A DNA stretch of 64,000 nucleotides from Alphaproteobacteria bacterium LSUCC0719 (GCA_040839025.1 JBFPJN010000003.1:62001-126000), one strand, 5' to 3'. Shown: positions 17,805-27,532, numbered from the stretch's first letter. A program made the numbers and translations. The notes: generated by a model not told the origin, from the letters alone.

Positions 17805-19178
17805 CTACCGACGCAGTGGTGACCATGCCGGATCGGAGGCATCCGACGGGGTGATGATGCGCCGCTCGTTGTAGCCTGTGATATCGACCCGATACAGCGC
17901 GGTCTTGCCGCCGCTGCCATCAGCCTTGAAGCGTTCCTGCTTGTAATACATCAGAACGCGCCCGTTCGGTGCCCAGGTCGGCCCTTCGACCAGAAACCCT
18001 TCGGCAAGCAGTCGTTCACCGGTGCCGTCAATATTCATGATGCCGATATAGAAGGTGCCCTTGTGCATCTTCGTGAACGCAATGATGTCGCCTCGCGGTG
18101 ACCATACCGGTGTTGCATAGCGGCCCTCGCCAAAGCTGATCCGTTTGGTGCCGGTGCCATCGCTGTTCATCACATAGAGCTGTTGGCGGCCGGCCCGGTC
18201 GGATTCAAAGACCACACGGCGGCCATCGGGCGAATAGGAGGGCGCGGTGTCGATCGAGCCAGATTTGGTCAACTGCCTGATATCCTGGGTCCGAAGGTCC
18301 ATCTCGTAGATGTCGGTCAGGCCGTTCTGCGCCCAGCTCATGATCAGCTTGTCACCCTTCGGCCCGAAACGCGGCGCAAAGGTCATGCCGGGAAAGGATC
18401 CAAGCCGTTCGCTGCGGCCGGTGCGGATGTCCTGGATATAGACATTCGGCTCTTCATTGAAATAGTTCAGATAGGCGATTTCCTGTGTGGTCGGCGAGAA
18501 CCGCGGCGTCAGCACCAGATCGAGACCACTGGTCAGATATTTGTGGTTGTGCCCATCCTGGTCCATGATTGCCAGACGCTTGATGCGGCTGGCCTGTGGG
18601 CCGGACTCGGCGACATAGACGATCTGGGTGTCGAAATAGCCTGAGTCGCCTGTGAATTCCTCGTAAACAAGGTCCGCGATCTTGTGCGAAAGCTGTCGCA
18701 GGGCGTTCGGGTCGGCGCTGCCGGTGCCTGAACTGAGGTCGCGTTCTGTCACCACGTCCCACAGCACGAAATCGACCTGCAGCTTGCCATTCTCATCGAC
18801 AATCGCCGATCCGACGAGAAGGCCCTTTGCGCCAAGCGGTGCCCAGTTGGCAAAATTCGGCTTCATCGCCGGTGATCCCGGCGGCGCAATAAAGGCCGCG
18901 CTGTCGATCGGCTCGAAAAGGCCCGAACTCAGCAGGTCGTTGGAGATGATGGTGGCAATCTCGCGCCCCTCATCGGTGACGCGCCCGTCAGCGCCGGTGA
19001 AATCGGCAATCGCGATTGGTGTCGGGGCAACCATGCCCTCGGTAATCTCGATACGAAGCTGTGCCACCGCGCTTTCGGCCAGCATCAGCATGGCGACAAG
19101 CAACGCGGCAAGACGCCTGACAAGGGTGAAAGGCGCAAACCGACCGTGACCAGGGACTGTGAAGCAAACCGGCATCAT
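17805..19178 (-). CDS. tolB: Tol-Pal system protein TolB
   Basis: Periplasmic beta-propeller that links Pal to the TolQRA motor. The 457 residues begin with a signal peptide (about 1-39, ending AESAVAQ), an N-terminal alpha/beta domain ([17 protein letters not shown]), and a propeller with repeated motifs such as [40 protein letters not shown] and [17 protein letters not shown]. It is 11 bases after tolA. A gap of about 290 bases separates it from pal and may hold a promoter for pal; I cannot define one. Confidence 0.97.
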   Translation of the reverse strand: MMPVCFTVPGHGRFAPFTLVRRLAALLVAMLMLAESAVAQLRIEITEGMVAPTPIAIADFTGADGRVTDEGREIATIISNDLLSSGLFEPIDSAAFIAPPGSPAMKPNFANWAPLGAKGLLVGSAIVDENGKLQVDFVLWDVVTERDLSSGTGSADPNALRQLSHKIADLVYEEFTGDSGYFDTQIVYVAESGPQASRIKRLAIMDQDGHNHKYLTSGLDLVLTPRFSPTTQEIAYLNYFNEEPNVYIQDIRTGRSERLGSFPGMTFAPRFGPKGDKLIMSWAQNGLTDIYEMDLRTQDIRQLTKSGSIDTAPSYSPDGRRVVFESDRAGRQQLYVMNSDGTGTKRISFGEGRYATPVWSPRGDIIAFTKMHKGTFYIGIMNIDGTGERLLAEGFLVEGPTWAPNGRVLMYYKQERFKADGSGGKTALYRVDITGYNERRIITPSDASDPAWSPLRR

Positions 19179-19189
19179 CTGAATAAGCC

Positions 19190-20281
19190 CTACCTTGAAA
19201 TGAATTTCGGGTTGAACTCGAAGGTGAATTCCTTGAGCTGATCATATTTCTGCGGCGGTATGGGAAGTGGCGAACAATCCACAATCGCCCGCTGCGCGGC
19301 AATTGCCGACGCCTTGAAATAGGAATCGAGATTGAAACGCAACGTGTCCTCGATCACTGCTTTCAGAACTTCTCCGTCCCTATTCACCGACACAAATATG
19401 TCAACAATAAGGGTGTCGTTTCCAGCCGCGCCAAGCGGCGGCTGCCAGCATTTCGAGACATGCTGCTGAATGCGGGCGACATCGTCGATGCCGACCGGCG
19501 CAATGCTCTTCTCTGGCGGGGCCTTCACCGCGTTGCCGGCCACGGCTGACAGCGTTTTGGTCACCGTATCGGCGGCAACCTTGCGTTCCTGGGTCTTGCG
19601 CGCCTGCTCGGCATCATCGGCGGCAATCTTCGCTTCAGCCAGGTTCTGCAATACACCGGACGCGGCATCGGCGCGCTTCTTCGTATCCTTCACCATCTTG
19701 TTGATCTGGCTTGCCAGCGCGTCATTCGCCTCGGCCTTTTGCGGTGGCGCGGGTTTTGCCGTCTGCACCGGCTTGGGTGCCGGCTTTGGCGTCGGCGGCG
19801 CAGGCCGGTCCGGCCGCTGCGGCTTGGCCACAGGCTTCATCACCGGTTTCGGCTTGGCCTTCGGCTCCACCTTGGCTGCGGGCTTTGGCTTCGGCTTGGG
19901 AATGTCGATCCTGGCAAGCTTCGGCTTTGGTGTCGGCTTGTCAGGCAGCACTTCGGCCGACGGATCCTCCGCCGGGGCCTCAGGTGCCGGTTCCGGCTTG
20001 GGTGCCGGGGCCGCAGGTGCCGGGGCCGCCGGTCGTGGCGGCGGCGGGGGCGGCGGCGGTGGAGGCGGCTTCTTGGCCACGGTCGCCGTCTGCTCCTGCT
20101 TTGCGGTGCTTGGCTTGTCGCCTTCGATCAGATTGGTTTCCGGCACGGTGCGGACGACCTCGAGGCGCACCAGCGGCATTTCCTCGGGCAGGTCGCGGCC
20201 AAGCATCGGAATGCCGAACACCAGAAGCAGGGTGAACACCACATGCACACCTACCGAAATGATGAAGGGACGCGGGATCAT
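19190..20281 (-). CDS. tolA: TolA-type energy transducer
   Basis: Spans the periplasm and connects TolQR in the inner membrane to TolB/Pal. From ATG 20281 the protein has 363 residues: a membrane helix ([21 protein letters not shown]), a long Pro/Lys/Ala-rich region including runs of proline, an alpha-helical Ala/Lys/Asp stretch, and a C-terminal TonB/TolA-like domain ([20 protein letters not shown]). An in-frame start further upstream would add 34 residues encoded by a tandem repeat; the start site is thus uncertain, and the ribosome binding site at 20281 is weak. Confidence 0.92.
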   Translation of the reverse strand: MIPRPFIISVGVHVVFTLLLVFGIPMLGRDLPEEMPLVRLEVVRTVPETNLIEGDKPSTAKQEQTATVAKKPPPPPPPPPPPRPAAPAPAAPAPKPEPAPEAPAEDPSAEVLPDKPTPKPKLARIDIPKPKPKPAAKVEPKAKPKPVMKPVAKPQRPDRPAPPTPKPAPKPVQTAKPAPPQKAEANDALASQINKMVKDTKKRADAASGVLQNLAEAKIAADDAEQARKTQERKVAADTVTKTLSAVAGNAVKAPPEKSIAPVGIDDVARIQQHVSKCWQPPLGAAGNDTLIVDIFVSVNRDGEVLKAVIEDTLRFNLDSYFKASAIAAQRAIVDCSPLPIPPQKYDQLKEFTFEFNPKFISR

Positions 20282-20300
20282 GATCGGGGTGCGGCTCCGC

Positions 20301-20360
20301 TCATCAAGGCTCTGGTTATCAACGCTCTGGTCATCAAGGCTCTGGTCATTGTGGCTCTGG
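20301..20360 (-). repeat. Four 15-bp tandem units spanning the tolR stop codon
   Basis: Units at 20301-20315, 20316-20330, 20331-20345 and 20346-20360. The last one encodes the final four residues of TolR (PEPQ) plus the stop; the other three are diverged copies that each retain a stop codon. The duplicated block therefore begins inside tolR and extends toward the tolA start. Confidence 0.9.
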
Positions 20361-20774
20361 CAATCTGGCGACCAGGGCCACACGCTCGAACCCGGCGGCC
20401 TGGATACGACCCATCACACCAAGCACCTCGCCATAGGCCACAGCTTCATCCCCGCGCACAAAGATCCGCACCTGCGGATTGGCCTCGGAAATGGCCCGAA
20501 GACGCGGCACCAGCTTGTCGCTCTCGACCTCGGTTTCCTGAAGATACAGTGTGCCGTCCGATTTGATCGATACCACCAGCGGCGCGGCATCCGCGTTGAT
20601 CTGACCGGCCTTTGTCTTTGGCAGATCAACCTCGACACCGACGGTCAGCAGCGGCGCTGTGACCATGAACACAATCAGCAGAACCAGCATGACATCGACA
20701 AAGGGTGTCACGTTGATCTCGCCCATCGGACGATGACGACGGCCGGTGCGCGACCTGTTGACCGACATCCCCAT
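20346..20774 (-). CDS. tolR: Tol-Pal protein TolR
   Basis: Inner-membrane partner of the TolQ proton channel. The 142 residues contain the single membrane helix in GEINVTPFVDVMLVLLIVFMV, with the conserved Asp that takes part in proton flow, and a periplasmic ExbD/TolR domain. The start ATG overlaps the tolQ stop by one base. The C terminus ends in a 15-base tandem repeat. Confidence 0.96.
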   Translation of the reverse strand: MGMSVNRSRTGRRHRPMGEINVTPFVDVMLVLLIVFMVTAPLLTVGVEVDLPKTKAGQINADAAPLVVSIKSDGTLYLQETEVESDKLVPRLRAISEANPQVRIFVRGDEAVAYGEVLGVMGRIQAAGFERVALVARLPEPQ

Positions 20775-21499
20775 CAGCGACCACCTTCGTCAAGCTGGCG
20801 CGCCAGAAGGGTCGAGAATTCCTGGGCAAAGGTTTCCAGCCTGCCGCCGACACGATCCAGGTCTCCGGCAAATTTGTTGTAGGCGATGACGGCGGGGATC
20901 GCCGCCGCCAGACCAAGCGCCGTTGCGAACAACGCCTCGGCAATGCCGGGCGCAACGACAGCCAGGCTGGTATTTTTCGACTCGGCGATCGACTGGAAGG
21001 AATTCATGATTCCCCAGACGGTGCCGAACAGCCCGACAAAGGGGGATACAGACCCGATCGAGGCCAGAAAATTCATTCCCCGCTCGAGGCGCTCCATCTC
21101 GCGGGTGATGGTAAAGGTCATCGACCGCTCGACGCGGCCAAGCAGCGACGCCCGCAGATCCGACCGCGCCGCGGTGGCAAGACCGCTTGCCTTGGCCCGG
21201 CGCCATTCGCGCATCCCGGCAACAAACACCCTTGTCATGGCATCGCGCGGGTCGCCGCCAATCTCGTCATACAGCGCGTCAGCCGAACCACCCGACCAGA
21301 AAGCATCCTCGAACTGGGTGGAATGACGTCTTTCATTCCGGACTGCGGTGACTTTCTCGAAGATGATTGCCCAGCACCAGATCGACGCCAGAACAAGCAG
21401 GAGCATCACCGACTTGACCAGCGGGTCGGCCGCCAGAAACAGCCCCCAAATGGTAAGATCAGAACTCGAATGCGCTACAAAACTGTCAACAGATTCCAT
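20774..21499 (-). CDS. tolQ: Tol-Pal proton channel protein TolQ
   Basis: MotA/TolQ/ExbB-family inner-membrane protein of 241 residues that energises TolA. It has an N-terminal membrane helix (LVKSVMLLLVLASIWCWAIIF), a cytoplasmic loop with FWSGGSADALYDEI, and two further helices (FLASIGSVSPFVGLFGTVWGIM and IAEALFATALGLAAAIPAVIAYN). It is first of the tolQRAB-pal genes and follows ybgC by 67 bases, as in most Proteobacteria. Confidence 0.97.
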   Translation of the reverse strand: MESVDSFVAHSSSDLTIWGLFLAADPLVKSVMLLLVLASIWCWAIIFEKVTAVRNERRHSTQFEDAFWSGGSADALYDEIGGDPRDAMTRVFVAGMREWRRAKASGLATAARSDLRASLLGRVERSMTFTITREMERLERGMNFLASIGSVSPFVGLFGTVWGIMNSFQSIAESKNTSLAVVAPGIAEALFATALGLAAAIPAVIAYNKFAGDLDRVGGRLETFAQEFSTLLARQLDEGGR

Positions 21500-21566
21500 C
21501 TGTGAACCTCATGCCACCCAGCACCCGTGCGGGTGACACATACCGCCAGACATGCACCAGGCGGCG

Positions 21567-22100
21567 CTATGGGCCGGCGGCGGTGTCGGGGGGCATGCTG
21601 GCCCGCAATCTGTCGGCAACGACGCTGGGAATCCGCCGGGGCCGTCTGCCACCATCCTTGCTGGTGGCAACGCACACTATGTCGACGAGAAGTCGGGCAA
21701 GAATGTGGCCATCCTCAAAATTCATGATCGACTGATCAAGCTGCATCGAGGCACCGCGCAACATGTTCATCCGCGTTTCGACCCGCAGCGCGGCCCCAAG
21801 CCCGGCCGGCATCAGATAGTCGATATTCAGCCGCCGCACGACCAGTATCGCCCCCTCAAGCGGCGGTCCGGCATCGCCGGCAAGTGCTGTTTCCTGATTG
21901 ATCCCGATCAGACGCAGATAGGACGACCGCGCCCGTTCCGCAAAGGCCAGATAATTGGCGTGATAGACGATGCCTCCGGCGTCTGTATCCTCGAACTGCA
22001 CCCGCAGCGGATAGTGGTGACAGCCATCGGCAACCCAGCCGTCAAGCCGCGCCGTCATATCGTCGGGCGTGCCGGTATCGGCGTCACGATCACGCATCAT
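21567..22100 (-). CDS. ybgC: YbgC-type acyl-CoA thioesterase
   Basis: Hot-dog-fold thioesterase usually found at the head of the tol-pal cluster, acting on acyl-CoA or acyl-ACP and linked to phospholipid synthesis. The catalytic motif [24 protein letters not shown] is typical. About 177 residues; the frame permits GTG/TTG starts up to 22106, but ATG 22100 or 22097 are more likely. The start overlaps the ruvB stop. Confidence 0.93.
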   Translation of the reverse strand: MMRDRDADTGTPDDMTARLDGWVADGCHHYPLRVQFEDTDAGGIVYHANYLAFAERARSSYLRLIGINQETALAGDAGPPLEGAILVVRRLNIDYLMPAGLGAALRVETRMNMLRGASMQLDQSIMNFEDGHILARLLVDIVCVATSKDGGRRPRRIPSVVADRLRASMPPDTAAGP

Positions 22101-23136
22101 CACCAATATCGGTCAGCATATCCAGCTGCCTTGTCGCGCTCGGCGGCGGCGTCAGGCCAAGATAGGCCCATCCGGCATTCGACAGGCACCGCCCGCGCGG
22201 CGTGCGCATCAGCAGCCCCGTCTGCAACAGATAGGGTTCGATCACCTCTTCCAGCATGTCCCGCTGCTCGGCAAGCACCGCGGCAAGCGTCTCGACACCC
22301 ACCGGACCACCTGCGTAATTGTCCGCCAGACACCCCAGATATCGCCGGTCCATCGCATCAAGACCGGCGGCGTCCACCTCAAGGCGCTGCAAGGCCGCAT
22401 CTGCCACCGCAGCCGTAACTTCATCACAGCCTTCCACCGTGGCGATGTCGCGAACACGGCGCAGCAGCCTGCCGGCAATGCGTGGCGTGCCGCGGGCCCG
22501 GCCGGCAATTTCCAGCGCGCCGTCGGGGGCCAGTGCCATGTCAAGGCGCCTTGCCTGGTTGGCAAGGATCACCGCCAGTTCCTCACGGCCATAGAATTGC
22601 AGCCGCATCTGGATGCCGAACCTGTCCCGGAGCGGCGTTGTCAGAAGGCCGGCGCGCGTTGTCGCCCCAACAAGTGTAAAGGGCGGCAGATCAATCCGCA
22701 CCGAACGTGCCGACGGCCCTTCTCCGATGATCAGGTCAAGCTGGAAATCCTCCATCGCCGGATAGAGAACTTCCTCGACCGCCGGGTTCAGACGATGGAT
22801 CTCGTCAATGAACAGGACATCGCGTGGCCGCAGATTTGTCAGCACCGCCGCCAGATCGCCGGCCCGGGCAATGACCGGACCGGAGGTGGCCCGGAACCCG
22901 ACACCAAGCTCGGCCGCGATAATCTGTGCAAGCGTTGTCTTGCCAAGGCCGGGCGGACCGTGAAGCAGGCTGTGGTCCATCGCCTCGCTGCGGTCCCGCG
23001 CCGCCGCGATAAAGGTTTCCAGATTGGCGCGTCCCCCGCCCTGGCCGATAAAGTCGGCCAGCCGTTCGGGGCGCAGGGCATGATCGGCACGCTCGGGCGC
23101 CTCGCCACTTACCAGCCGTTCGTCATCCTGCGCCAT
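22090..23136 (-). CDS. ruvB: Holliday junction helicase motor RuvB
   Basis: AAA+ motor that drives branch migration with RuvA. The 348 residues have Walker [13 protein letters not shown], Walker [11 protein letters not shown], the RuvB signature [17 protein letters not shown] and the C-terminal winged-helix DNA-binding domain. It is the last gene of ruvC-ruvA-ruvB. The ribosome binding site GAGG lies inside the last copy of a 15-base tandem repeat derived from the end of ruvA. Confidence 0.98.
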   Translation of the reverse strand: MAQDDERLVSGEAPERADHALRPERLADFIGQGGGRANLETFIAAARDRSEAMDHSLLHGPPGLGKTTLAQIIAAELGVGFRATSGPVIARAGDLAAVLTNLRPRDVLFIDEIHRLNPAVEEVLYPAMEDFQLDLIIGEGPSARSVRIDLPPFTLVGATTRAGLLTTPLRDRFGIQMRLQFYGREELAVILANQARRLDMALAPDGALEIAGRARGTPRIAGRLLRRVRDIATVEGCDEVTAAVADAALQRLEVDAAGLDAMDRRYLGCLADNYAGGPVGVETLAAVLAEQRDMLEEVIEPYLLQTGLLMRTPRGRCLSNAGWAYLGLTPPPSATRQLDMLTDIGDDA

Positions 23137-23181
23137 CTAGTGCCTCATTTCCTGCTGCCACATTTCCTACTGGCCCATTTC
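23137..23181 (-). repeat. 15-bp tandem units from the 3' end of ruvA to the ruvB start
   Basis: On the minus strand the units CAGGAAATGGGCCAG, TAGGAAATGTGGCAG and CAGGAAATGAGGCAC follow each other. The first encodes the last residues of RuvA (QEMGQ), the second begins with its stop codon, and the third supplies GAGG to ruvB. This arrangement created a ribosome binding site by duplication of coding sequence. Confidence 0.85.
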
Positions 23182-23790
23182 CTGAAGCGCCGCCGCGATC
23201 AATGCCGACAGATCATCCTCGGCCGCACCGGCCATGCGGGCACGTTGCAGCGCCGCATGCGCCTCGGCGCGCCCATAACCAAGATTGACCAGCGCCGACA
23301 TGGCATCCGCGCCAATCGACCCCGCCACACCGGCCACAGCCGTGCCGGCACCGGCCATCGCCACCCCGCCACCCGATACCGGCAAGGCCCCGATCTTTGC
23401 GGCAAGTTCGTTCACCACCCGCAGCGCCAGCTTTGGCCCAACGCCGTCGGCACGCGCCACCATCGCCTTGTCGCCGGCCATAATGGCACCCGCAAGATCA
23501 TCCGGCGTCAGCACCGACAGGATGGCCATCGCCGCCTTCGCGCCCACACCCTGGACCGTTACCAACAGCCGGAAGGCCTCGCGTTCCGCCGCATCGCCAA
23601 ACCCGAACAGGGTCATGCTGTCCTCGCGCACCACCATCTCGGTCAGCAGCGTCACCACGCCGCCGTCAAGCGACAATAAAGCCTGGGTCTTGCCGGAAAC
23701 CGTGACGGCATAGCCGACCCCCCCGACATCGATGATCACCAGCCTGTCATCGATCTGGACAATGGCACCCCGAAGCTGTGCAATCATCAT
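23167..23790 (-). CDS. ruvA: Holliday junction-binding protein RuvA
   Basis: Tetrameric junction-binding protein that loads RuvB. The 207 residues show the N-terminal OB fold (MIAQLRGAIVQIDDRLVIIDVGGVGY), two helix-hairpin-helix motifs (FRLLVTVQGVGAKAAMAIL and MVARADGVGPKLALRVVNEL) and a C-terminal domain after a Gly/Ala linker. The start overlaps the ruvC stop. The last residues and stop lie in a 15-base tandem repeat. Confidence 0.97.
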   Translation of the reverse strand: MMIAQLRGAIVQIDDRLVIIDVGGVGYAVTVSGKTQALLSLDGGVVTLLTEMVVREDSMTLFGFGDAAEREAFRLLVTVQGVGAKAAMAILSVLTPDDLAGAIMAGDKAMVARADGVGPKLALRVVNELAAKIGALPVSGGGVAMAGAGTAVAGVAGSIGADAMSALVNLGYGRAEAHAALQRARMAGAAEDDLSALIAAALQEMGQ

Positions 23791-24362
23791 TCGCCTCCCG
23801 TCCGGCCGGCGGCCCGGCCCGCATCCCGCGCCAATGCCGCTTCAATTGCCCTGTCCAGCCCCGAGCCGGCACCTGCGGGTGCCACATCACCTGCCGGGGC
23901 GCTGCCATCATGCCCCGCCGCAATGGCAATCGCCAGCGCATCGGCGGCATCGGCATTGACCGCCTGGATAGCCAGAAGCCGTGTCACCATGGCCGACACC
24001 TGCGCCTTTTCGGCGGTGCCGGTGCCGACAACGGATTTCTTGACCCGGCGCGCCGCAAGTTCCCGCAATGGCAGCCCTGCTGCCGCGCATTGCATCATGG
24101 CAACGCCGCGCGCCATCCCCAGCTTCAACGCCGACGCCGCGGACCGGGCCACGAAAATCTCTTCAATGGCGGCGCAATCAGGGTGATGCAGATCGATGAC
24201 CGCGGCGAGTTCGGTGGCGATGACATGCAGACGCACACTGTCGGAAGATTTCGGGTCGGGTTTGATCACCCCGTTGGCGACATGCGTCAGCCTGCCATCA
24301 ACCAGCGTGATTACGCCCCATCCGGTGTTGCGAATGCCTGGATCAATGCCGAGGATCTGCAT
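23787..24362 (-). CDS. ruvC: Crossover junction endonuclease RuvC
   Basis: Resolves Holliday junctions by symmetrical nicking. The N terminus MQILGIDPGIRNTGWG contains Asp7, AAIEEIFVARS the conserved glutamate, and VNADAADALAIAI the C-terminal Asp pair. The 191 residues include an Ala/Gly-rich tail somewhat longer than usual. It is 14 bases after yebC, the standard yebC-ruvC-ruvA-ruvB order. Confidence 0.97.
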   Translation of the reverse strand: MQILGIDPGIRNTGWGVITLVDGRLTHVANGVIKPDPKSSDSVRLHVIATELAAVIDLHHPDCAAIEEIFVARSAASALKLGMARGVAMMQCAAAGLPLRELAARRVKKSVVGTGTAEKAQVSAMVTRLLAIQAVNADAADALAIAIAAGHDGSAPAGDVAPAGAGSGLDRAIEAALARDAGRAAGRTGGE

Positions 24363-24376
24363 CCGCCCCCATCCCG

Positions 24377-25117
24377 TCAGGCCAGCTTGGCCAGGATCTC
24401 GTCGGAAATGTCGAAATTCGACGAAACATTCTGGACGTCATCATTGTCATCCAGCGTGTCGAGCAGCTTGATCAGGGTTGTCGCCTGATCCTCGCTGACG
24501 TCGATGGTGTTCTGCGGCTTCCAGACAAGACCCGCTTCGGACGGCGCGCCGAAACGCTCTTCAAGGGCCTCGGCAACGCTGTTGTAATCCTCGGTTGCGC
24601 AGGTGATCTCGTGACCATCATCATCGGATTCGACATTGTCCGCGCCGGCCTCGAGCGCCGCCTCGAACATGGTATCGGCGTCGGTTGCATCGCTGGCATA
24701 GATGATCTGGCCAACACGGTCGAACATGAAGCTGACCGACCCGGTCTCGCCAAGCGAGCCGCCGAACTTGTTGAAGGCGGCGCGCACTTCGGATGCGGTG
24801 CGGTTCTTGTTCTCGGTCATCGCCTCGACAATCAGCGCGGTGCCGCCGGGGCCATAGCCCTCATAGCGGATCTCATCATAGATCTCGCCCTCGCCGCCTT
24901 CCGCCTTTTTCAGGACACGTTCGATATTGTCCTTCGGCATGTTGGCGGCGCGCGCCGCGGCAAGCGCGGTTCGCAGTCGCGGATTTGCCGTGGCATCCGT
25001 GCCACTGCGCGCGGCGACGGTCAGTTCCTTGATCAAACGCCCGAAAATCTTCGCGCGCTTCTTGTCCTGGGCGCCCTTGCGATGCTGGATATTCTTGAAT
25101 TTACTGTGGCCTGCCAT
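24377..25117 (-). CDS. yebC: YebC/PmpR-family protein (TACO1-like)
   Basis: Widespread family described as a transcription regulator and, more recently, as a ribosome-associated factor helping difficult peptide bonds. The N terminus [25 protein letters not shown] is the family signature, and the 246-residue length is standard. The acidic middle region [16 protein letters not shown] is also typical. First gene of the yebC-ruvCAB block. Confidence 0.96.
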   Translation of the reverse strand: MAGHSKFKNIQHRKGAQDKKRAKIFGRLIKELTVAARSGTDATANPRLRTALAAARAANMPKDNIERVLKKAEGGEGEIYDEIRYEGYGPGGTALIVEAMTENKNRTASEVRAAFNKFGGSLGETGSVSFMFDRVGQIIYASDATDADTMFEAALEAGADNVESDDDGHEITCATEDYNSVAEALEERFGAPSEAGLVWKPQNTIDVSEDQATTLIKLLDTLDDNDDVQNVSSNFDISDEILAKLA

Positions 25118-25232
25118 GATCGTGCAATCTTTGTTCTACGGTCGGTCTAGCTGTCAAAACGCTGCGCGGTGGCGGTCAATCGGCCACCCGCCCCGTTGCT
25201 ATAGCAAATTCGGCACCGGTTGCGCCAGTGGC

Positions 25233-25285
25233 GATGCGCCGACAGGATGTCGCCGACATGATGTCGCCGACATGATGTCACTGCG
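25233..25285. repeat. 14-bp tandem repeats in the yebC / phosphoesterase gap
   Basis: ATGTCGCCGACATG occurs at 25247-25260 and 25261-25274, with a diverged copy before and a partial copy after. Each unit is itself palindromic around TCGCCGA-like bases. The gap 25118-25293 has no gene. Confidence 0.75.
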
Positions 25286-25293
25286 CCTCGTCT

Positions 25294-26106
25294 TCAGATT
25301 GCCGGTGTCACCGCCGCAAGACGTCCGCCCCGGCGCAGCGGCGCCACCGCCCTGGCAAGGCCGTTTTCGTCACTTTCAACAAGCAGCCCGCACAGGGTCG
25401 CCTCGCCGAGCGCCACCGACAGGCGCGGCCCGTTGGTGCCGGTAAATCTGGCGGTTGCCGCCAGCTTGTCCATGCCGATCACACTGTCATAGTCACCGCA
25501 CATGCCGCTGTCGGTCTGGAATGCCGTACCACCGGCCAGAATCTGGTGATCGGCCGTCGGCACATGGGTGTGGGTTCCAACCACCATCGTGGCACGGGAA
25601 TCGGCGTGATGGCCGATGGCGATCTTTTCCGACGTGGCCTCGCCATGAACATCGATCATGATAAAATCGGCATCCCGGCCAAGCTGGTTGCGAACCAGCG
25701 CCCCATTCACCGCCGGAAAGACCGGGTCGTAATCCGACATGAACAGGTTGGTGATGGCGTTGATCACAACAAGCCTCTGTCCGGCATCATCGGTAACGCA
25801 GACCGAACCGGCACCCGGCGTTCCCTCGGCCATGTTGATTGGCCGCAGCAGACGCGGCGTCGACTCGATATAGGGGATGATCTCGCGCTTGTCCCAGACA
25901 TGGTTGCCGGTTGTCAGCACATCGATGCCGGCGGCGAACAGATCATCGCAGATCGCCGGCGTCACGCCAAACCCGCCGGCCGCGTTCTCGCAGTTCACAA
26001 CCAGGAAATCCAGCGCCAGCTCTTCGCGCAGCGCCGGCACCTGCTCGATGACCGCCTTGCGCGCACCCCGGCCGACAATATCTCCCAGAAACAGAACCCG
26101 CATCAT
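25294..26106 (-). CDS. YmdB-type metallophosphoesterase
   Basis: The 270 residues match the family of cyclic-nucleotide phosphodiesterases similar to Bacillus YmdB: LFLGDIVGRGARKAV with metal-binding Asp, VNCENAAGGFG, LTTGNHVWDK, VDVHGEATSEK and GTHTHVPTAD, which together supply the dinuclear metal site. In Bacillus the protein hydrolyses 2',3'-cAMP and affects biofilm; the role in Alphaproteobacteria is not settled. The start overlaps the stop of the upstream cyclo-ligase by four bases. Confidence 0.9.
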   Translation of the reverse strand: MMRVLFLGDIVGRGARKAVIEQVPALREELALDFLVVNCENAAGGFGVTPAICDDLFAAGIDVLTTGNHVWDKREIIPYIESTPRLLRPINMAEGTPGAGSVCVTDDAGQRLVVINAITNLFMSDYDPVFPAVNGALVRNQLGRDADFIMIDVHGEATSEKIAIGHHADSRATMVVGTHTHVPTADHQILAGGTAFQTDSGMCGDYDSVIGMDKLAATARFTGTNGPRLSVALGEATLCGLLVESDENGLARAVAPLRRGGRLAAVTPAI

Positions 26107-26717
26107 GCCTCACCAGGCTGTTGGTTGTCCGCCCGGCGAAGCCCGGACGGTGTCAGCACCGCGTCAAGCGCGATATCATGCGGCCCGACCGGCACCTTAT
26201 CGACCAGTTGCCCGTCAAAGGCAATGCCGATGGCCGTGACTGTCTGCCCGCCATCGCGCAGCCCGGCCAGGGTCCGGTCGTAAAAGCCGCCGCCATAGCC
26301 AAGTCGCCGACAGCCCGTATCAAAAGCCAGCATCGGTGCCATTATCACCCCCGGCACGACAACAGGCGCGGCGGCTGGCGGCTGGGATGTGCCATAGGGA
26401 CCGTCGACGAGATCATCCCCCGGACCCCAGCGCCGGAACACAAGCGGGTTGCCCGGCGACGGGGTTTCGGGCATCGCGGTCACAATGCCCTGCGCGACAA
26501 GTGCGGCGACAAGTCGAAGCGGCGACAGTTCCGAGCGGATCGGCATATAGGCCGCCACGATACAGGCCGGATCCCGGCGCCGGGCAAGCGTGCAGATGAT
26601 ATCGGCCTGGGCTGCCAGCCGCGCCGGCGCGTCGGGATCGGATGTCATCAGCTGTTTGCGCCGCGCCGACGCCCGGGTGCGAAGTTCGGCCTTTGCGGCT
26701 GCGGGATCGGTGGACAT
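26103..26717 (-). CDS. 5-formyltetrahydrofolate cyclo-ligase
   Basis: Converts 5-formyl-THF to 5,10-methenyl-THF using ATP. Visible features are the basic N-terminal helix AELRTRASARRKQL, IVAAYMPIRSELSPL, and the C-terminal signature RRLGYGGGFYDRTLA with VGIAFDGQ-like sequence. From ATG 26717 the protein has 204 residues; ATG 26726 is three codons longer. It lies just downstream of the candidate 6S RNA, the same neighbourhood as ygfA in E. coli. Confidence 0.92.
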   Translation of the reverse strand: MSTDPAAAKAELRTRASARRKQLMTSDPDAPARLAAQADIICTLARRRDPACIVAAYMPIRSELSPLRLVAALVAQGIVTAMPETPSPGNPLVFRRWGPGDDLVDGPYGTSQPPAAAPVVVPGVIMAPMLAFDTGCRRLGYGGGFYDRTLAGLRDGGQTVTAIGIAFDGQLVDKVPVGPHDIALDAVLTPSGLRRADNQQPGEA

Positions 26718-26796
26718 GTCATGCATCGGACAGGCTGCAACCACGCGGCGGATCGGGAGGGCGAGACAAGGCGGCGGCAACCAGCGCAACCGCCGG

Positions 26797-26945
26797 TAGC
26801 TTCATCCTCTGTGACCTGCAGTGCAGGTGGGCGCCGCGGATAACCGGACCACGATCCGATCAGAGGCAGCTCCCAAGAGATGATTTATGGCCCCAGGGAT
26901 CGAAAATCCAAGCGCAAAGCCCAGTTGCCGCACACCGTGTTTCTA
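26797..26945 (-). ncRNA. ssrS: 6S RNA (RNA polymerase inhibitor), approximate ends
   Basis: The gap between zapA and the folate cyclo-ligase is the classical site of ssrS. On the minus strand it contains, in order, CGGCAACTGGGCTT, GATCCCTGGGGCC, CTCTTGGGAGCTG and GCCCACCTGCACTGCAGGTC followed by ACAGAGGATG, which resemble the conserved parts of alphaproteobacterial 6S RNAs. CCTCTG and CAGAGG can close a stem. 6S RNA mimics an open promoter and sequesters sigma-70 holoenzyme in stationary phase. Ends are estimates. Confidence 0.75.
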
Positions 26946-27266
26946 GTGGGAAGACAGCCGTGATGCAAGCGCCACGATCCGGGCGGCGGCTGTTTCCAAT
27001 GCCACTGCCGCCGTCTCGCTGTCCTGACCGGCCACTGACGGGGTGGTCGCAATGTCGGATCCCCCCTCATGGGCCTGGTCAGCCAGAATCAGCGCCGCCA
27101 TCGCCAGCAGGCGCGCCTCGCCGATCTGGCCTACCGAGGCGACAAGCGATTGCAAGATGGCATCGATCTCGCCGGCCAGTGATTCGATATGCGCTTCTTC
27201 ACCCTCGCCACAGCCGATCTGGTAGGGCGTGCCATTCAGGCGGATGGTGACAATCGACTGGCTCAT
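26943..27266 (-). CDS. zapA: Cell division protein ZapA
   Basis: Small FtsZ-ring stabiliser. The 107 residues begin MSQSIVTIRLNGTPYQIGCGEGEEAHIESLAGEID, the standard ZapA N-terminal domain, followed by the dimerising helix. The C terminus is Ala-rich. It overlaps the stop of the upstream coiled-coil gene by four bases and its stop adjoins the 6S RNA region. Confidence 0.92.
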   Translation of the reverse strand: MSQSIVTIRLNGTPYQIGCGEGEEAHIESLAGEIDAILQSLVASVGQIGEARLLAMAALILADQAHEGGSDIATTPSVAGQDSETAAVALETAAARIVALASRLSSH

Positions 27267-27532
27267 GCCTTGCCACCTTCACCGGCAGCGGCAAGTCTGG
27301 CGCGGCCGATCATCTGCATGGCGGATGACAGCTGTTCATCGATCCGGCTGATTTCGGCAATGATCGCCGCGCGGTCCAGACCATCATCCGACGCCGCAAG
27401 ATCGGACCCTGCAAGACCAGACGTTGGAGCGTGCGAGTTGACAGCAGCGGACCGGCTGGCAAGTGCCGTTTCAAGCTGCTGCAAAGCGGCTTCCAGCTTG
27501 GCTTCGGCATCAGCAAGTCGCGACATTGTCAA
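27263..27532 (-). CDS. Small coiled-coil protein upstream of zapA (DUF4164-like)
   Basis: The 89 residues are predicted almost entirely helical: an N-terminal coiled coil (ADAEAKLEAALQQLETAL), a Ser/Gly/Asp linker and a second helix (IIAEISRIDEQLSSAMQMIGRAR). A small protein of this kind commonly precedes zapA in Alphaproteobacteria, where it is annotated DUF4164. The four-base overlap with zapA suggests coupled translation and a role at the divisome, which is an inference. Confidence 0.75.
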   Translation of the reverse strand: MTMSRLADAEAKLEAALQQLETALASRSAAVNSHAPTSGLAGSDLAASDDGLDRAAIIAEISRIDEQLSSAMQMIGRARLAAAGEGGKA

